Shown piece by piece: positions 4,146 through 6,765 of a stretch of DNA of 6,765 bases (position 1 is its first letter; the number at the start of each line of letters is the position of its first letter). The stretch is from Actinomycetota bacterium (lineage in GTDB: Bacteria > Actinomycetota > Actinomycetes > UBA12327): NCBI GenBank assembly GCA_003529305.1, contig DPWC01000201.1, forward strand, positions 1 to 6,765. Direction: 5' to 3'. Under the pieces are notes generated by a model. It had not been told where the DNA came from. It searched no databases and saw only the letters and a program-made list of their open reading frames with translations. A program made the translations under genes and the position numbers.

Positions 4146-6578
4146 TCAGGCTTTGTCCAGATAGTCCGCCGCCCCTTCGGCTTCTAAGCGTTGTACCGCG
4201 CGCGCCAAAGTAGCGTGATCCACCAGCGTCGGATCCTTCGCGACCAGATTCACCGCTGCTGTGCGCGCCTGTTCGATGACTGCACCGTCAGTGATCACCG
4301 ACAGCAGGCGCAACGATGAGCGTCGCCCCGATTGCACGGCACCGAGCACATCGCCCTCGCGACGGTAAGCCAGATCCACCTGAGCCAGGGCAAAGCCGTC
4401 GGAAGTTCGGGCCACCTCTTCGACGCGCTCGCGAGCCGGTGATCCCTGTTCGGTGTTCGTCACGAGCAGGCAGACCCCTGCATCGTGACCACGCCCCACG
4501 CGACCACGGAGTTGATGAAGCTGCGAGACGCCGAATCGATCCGCGTCCATCACCACCATGGCTGTGGCGTTGGGGACATCCACGCCCACTTCCACCACAG
4601 TGGTGGCCACGAGGACATCGATGTGCCCGGCGACGAACGCCGTCATGATGGCGTCTTTGTGATCGTTGGGCATCTGTCGGTAGAGCTTCTCGACGCGCAG
4701 ACTTGACAAGGGTCCATCAACCAGCACCTCAAAGAGTTCGTCAACGCTCGTGAGGTCTGCTGTGTGAGAAGTCGTGGAGCCATCGGCGTCATCCCAGGGC
4801 GTCTCGTCGTCGGTCAGCGGTGTCTGACCTTCGCCGTCAGGGTCGCCCTCCTTGCCGTCATCAGCGTGCGCGCGGGGACACACAACGAAACTCTGGTGTC
4901 CGGCGCGGGCTTCATCAACGAGGCGTTGCCATGCGCGTTCCAGATAGTGCGGTTTCTCTGTCGCTGGAACCACATGGCAGGCAATCGGTTGTCGGTTACG
5001 CGGCAGCTCGGCCAGTGTGGAAGTTTCCAAGTCACCGAATACCGTCATCGCGATGGTGCGCGGAATCGGCGTCGCCGTCATCACCAGAATATGCGGGACG
5101 CAGCCATCTCGCTCTATCAGGGCTGCTCGCTGCTCCACGCCGAAACGGTGCTGCTCATCAATGACCACCAACGCCACATCGGCCAACGCCTCGCGCTCGT
5201 ACAACAGCGCATGAGTGCCAATGACCACGCCGGCCCGACCCGAAGTCATGTCTTGAAGCACCTCGCGACGGCGCGAACCGGTGATGGTGCCGGTCAGGAG
5301 GGCCACCTCAGTGCCAAGGGGTGAACCCCCCAACTGGTCACGCTGCGCCAAGGGGCCAAGCAGAGCAGTGATTGACCGGTGGTGCTGTTGGGCCAGAACC
5401 TCCGTGGGTGCCAGCAGAACGGCCTGCCCACCGTTATCTACCGCGGTCAACATCGCGCGCAGCGCCACCACCGTCTTGCCAGAGCCGACTTCGCCCTGCA
5501 GGAGTCGATGCATCGGATGCGACAGCGACATATCGTGGGCAATCTCACCTGCCACCGTTCGCTGGCCCGCTGTCAGGGCAAACGGAAGCGACTGATCAAA
5601 AGCGGCCAGAAGTCCGTCAGTTCGCTCGACTCTGGGCACCGCAACGCGCTGGGCCACATCGGCACGACGCACAGCCAATGCGGTCTGAACCACGAAGGCC
5701 TCATCGAATCGAAGTCGGTCACGCGCCTGCTCAGCCTGCGCCAGGCTCTGCGGTCGATGAACGCCTTCGAAGGCCTCGTGCAAAGTGGCAAATCCAAGCT
5801 CCTCGCGCAGATCGGCCGGAAGAAGGTCGTCCATGGCCGTCCCTTGCGCCAGCCAGTCCAAAACGGTGCCGATGCATCGGGCAATGCGCCAAGTGGGCAA
5901 TGCTGCGGATGCCGGATAGACCGGAATGACGGCGCCGGCAAAGTCAGGAACGAGAGTCTCTGCGTCAAGACCGCCATCGGCGTGATCGGGAATGCTGACA
6001 GAGCCGTCCTCTGCCGCCAGCGCTACGGAGGCGTCGTCGGCAAGCAATTGATATTCGGCATTGGCCAACTGGCGCTTGCCCCGATACTCACGCACCTTGC
6101 CACTGAACAGTCCCACGCGCCCTGGCAGAAGTCGGCGTGCGTGCCACGGCTGGTTGAACCAAGTCAGCAGGAGGCGATCGGTTCCATCGGTCACCACCAC
6201 CTCCGTCAAGGTGCCACGGCGTTGGCGCATGCGGCGCTGATCTACTCGCTCAACGCGCACCAGAACCGTCACGAGGTCGCCTTCGCTGAGCTCGCGCAGA
6301 ACGGTCAGTTCGCCACGCTCTTGGTAACGACGGGGGTAGTGCGAGAGTAAGTCCGCAACGGTGGCCGTCGGTGCTGCTGATTTCTTCGCTTTCGACTGGC
6401 CTTTGTCGGCAACGCGCTGGCGCTTCGCGGGGGCGGACTGTCGACCTACCAACGCTGCGAGTGCCGCCGCTGTCGTGGGGCCAAAGAATGGCTCCAAGGG
6501 TTGATCCAGCGGATCCCCCGTGACCTCAAGGGTGCGCGGTGGGGGTTTCGGAGTTGCCCGGGAGCTGCGTGCCGCCAC
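4146..6578 (-). CDS. recG: ATP-dependent DNA helicase RecG, 810 aa
   Basis: RecG is a superfamily 2 helicase/translocase that regresses stalled replication forks and processes branched DNA. Order of parts: an N-terminal region with LDQPLEPFFG (24-33) and LLSHYPRRY (77-85), the OB-fold wedge domain (about 95-180), helicase lobe 1 with Walker A GEVGSGKT (362-369), APTEVLAQQH (390-399), DEQH (474-477) and MTATPIPRT (500-508), then lobe 2 with QLRGRVGRG (689-697) and the translocation-motif region ending GDVLGAVQSG (742-751). The protein is longer than E. coli RecG because of two low-complexity insertions: a Lys/Ala-rich stretch at about 46-70 and an acidic Asp/Gly/Thr-rich stretch at about 571-610 in lobe 2. 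Neither disturbs a core motif. The start is a GTG at 6578; the nearby ATGs at 6586 and 6589 are out of frame, and no strong ribosome binding site is visible. recG heads the minus-strand cluster and diverges from rpmB. Confidence 0.97.
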   Translation of the reverse strand: MAARSSRATPKPPPRTLEVTGDPLDQPLEPFFGPTTAAALAALVGRQSAPAKRQRVADKGQSKAKKSAAPTATVADLLSHYPRRYQERGELTVLRELSEGDLVTVLVRVERVDQRRMRQRRGTLTEVVVTDGTDRLLLTWFNQPWHARRLLPGRVGLFSGKVREYRGKRQLANAEYQLLADDASVALAAEDGSVSIPDHADGGLDAETLVPDFAGAVIPVYPASAALPTWRIARCIGTVLDWLAQGTAMDDLLPADLREELGFATLHEAFEGVHRPQSLAQAEQARDRLRFDEAFVVQTALAVRRADVAQRVAVPRVERTDGLLAAFDQSLPFALTAGQRTVAGEIAHDMSLSHPMHRLLQGEVGSGKTVVALRAMLTAVDNGGQAVLLAPTEVLAQQHHRSITALLGPLAQRDQLGGSPLGTEVALLTGTITGSRRREVLQDMTSGRAGVVIGTHALLYEREALADVALVVIDEQHRFGVEQRAALIERDGCVPHILVMTATPIPRTIAMTVFGDLETSTLAELPRNRQPIACHVVPATEKPHYLERAWQRLVDEARAGHQSFVVCPRAHADDGKEGDPDGEGQTPLTDDETPWDDADGSTTSHTADLTSVDELFEVLVDGPLSSLRVEKLYRQMPNDHKDAIMTAFVAGHIDVLVATTVVEVGVDVPNATAMVVMDADRFGVSQLHQLRGRVGRGHDAGVCLLVTNTEQGSPARERVEEVARTSDGFALAQVDLAYRREGDVLGAVQSGRRSSLRLLSVITDGAVIEQARTAAVNLVAKDPTLVDHATLARAVQRLEAEGAADYLDKA

Positions 6579-6622
6579 AGGGTCATCATCGCCCCGAGGA
6601 CGGACGACCGGCTGTACTCCGG

Positions 6623-6628
6623 TAGCCT
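6623..6628 (+). promoter_or_regulatory. Candidate -10 element for rpmB
   Basis: TAGCCT matches TAnnnT and lies 36 nt before the rpmB start, leaving room for a short leader. The hexamer 17 bases upstream (ACGGAC, 6600-6605) is a poor -35, so this is tentative. Confidence 0.3.
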
Positions 6629-6653
6629 TTACGCCAGTTCCCCACGATTTCTC

Positions 6654-6658
6654 AGGAG
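6654..6658 (+). promoter_or_regulatory. Ribosome binding site of rpmB
   Basis: AGGAG followed by a six-base spacer (TAACCA) and the GTG at 6665. Strong sequence and good spacing support GTG as the rpmB start. Confidence 0.8.
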
Positions 6659-6664
6659 TAACCA

Positions 6665-6765
6665 GTGGCAGCCCATTGCGACATCTGCGGCAAGAAGCCG
6701 GGATTTGGCAACACGATCTCGCACTCGCACCGTCGTCACTCCCGCCGCTGGAACCCCAACATCCA
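6665..6765 (+). CDS. rpmB: 50S ribosomal protein L28, 3' end cut off by the window edge
   Basis: L28 is a large-subunit ribosomal protein. The 33 complete visible residues begin (M)AAHCDICGKKPGFGNTISHS, followed by HRRHSRRWNPNI, the standard L28 N-terminal half. C5 and C8 form the first CxxC of the zinc-binding (C-plus) type; the second pair would lie beyond the window. The GTG start at 6665 is fixed by AGGAG six bases upstream and by the conserved N-terminus. It is the only plus-strand gene here and diverges from recG. In many actinobacteria rpmB and recG lie in the same neighbourhood, often with a DAK-phosphatase gene between them, which is absent here. Confidence 0.96.
   Translation, partial: MAAHCDICGKKPGFGNTISHSHRRHSRRWNPNI

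Larger units (their letters stand above)
6579..6664. promoter_or_regulatory. Divergent recG–rpmB promoter region
   Basis: These 86 bases separate the divergent starts of recG and rpmB and must carry signals for rpmB and probably for recG. On the plus strand TAGCCT (6623-6628) fits the actinobacterial -10 pattern TAnnnT, but no good -35 element is visible at the expected distance. I could not pick a convincing minus-strand promoter. The region is assigned from gene arrangement rather than from strong motifs. Confidence 0.5.

Noticed and set aside
5379..6350. Long plus-strand open frame (323 codons) opposite recG
   Set aside because: It lies wholly antisense to the conserved recG coding sequence, its product resembles no family I recognise, and such open frames are common opposite GC-rich genes.
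1..6765. CRISPR array, insertion sequence, tRNA/rRNA or prophage
   Set aside because: I saw no repeated spacer pattern, transposase motif, terminal repeats or RNA gene; the window is almost filled with conserved housekeeping genes.

Overview
The window is a GC-rich chromosomal housekeeping segment from a bacterium that looks like a member of the Actinomycetota (high-GC Gram-positive). Grounds for this are the gene order recG–rsmD–coaD–DivIVA-like coiled coil–DUF177–rpmF–(plsX)–rnc, frequent GTG/TTG starts, and RNase III, RecG and L28 sequences that read like those of streptomycetes and mycobacteria. I cannot place it more precisely. I see no mobile element, CRISPR array, tRNA or rRNA, and nothing that looks like an accessory defence or biosynthetic system.

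Layout: nearly everything is on the minus strand, read from right to left. recG (DNA-repair helicase) starts near 6578. It is followed by rsmD (16S rRNA m2G966 methyltransferase), coaD (phosphopantetheine adenylyltransferase), a DivIVA/SepIVA-like coiled-coil protein, a DUF177/YceD zinc-cysteine protein, rpmF (ribosomal protein L32), plsX (phosphate acyltransferase) and rnc (RNase III, cut off by the left edge). The only plus-strand gene is rpmB (L28), which starts at 6665, diverges from recG and is cut off by the right edge. Gene junctions are tight (rsmD/coaD can overlap as ATGA, plsX/rnc overlap as TAATG, rpmF/plsX are 7 nt apart), so long co-transcripts are likely. The two roomier minus-strand junctions in the rpmF part carry perfect inverted repeats: two hairpins between the coiled-coil gene and DUF177, and a 19-nt palindrome in front of rpmF. 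These divide the cluster into a recG–rsmD–coaD–coil half and a DUF177–rpmF–plsX–rnc half.

Functionally the cluster mixes ribosome parts and rRNA modification or processing (L28, L32, RsmD, DUF177, RNase III) with lipid and cofactor supply (PlsX for phospholipids, CoaD for coenzyme A), a septum or growth-site coiled coil, and replication-fork repair (RecG). The points most worth a second look are a catalytic Asp-to-Glu replacement in RNase III, an L32 that has lost all four zinc-ribbon cysteines while L28 keeps its CxxC, the structured leaders in front of DUF177 and rpmF, and two competing well-formed starts for coaD. These are variations within a conserved region, not evidence of an undescribed system.
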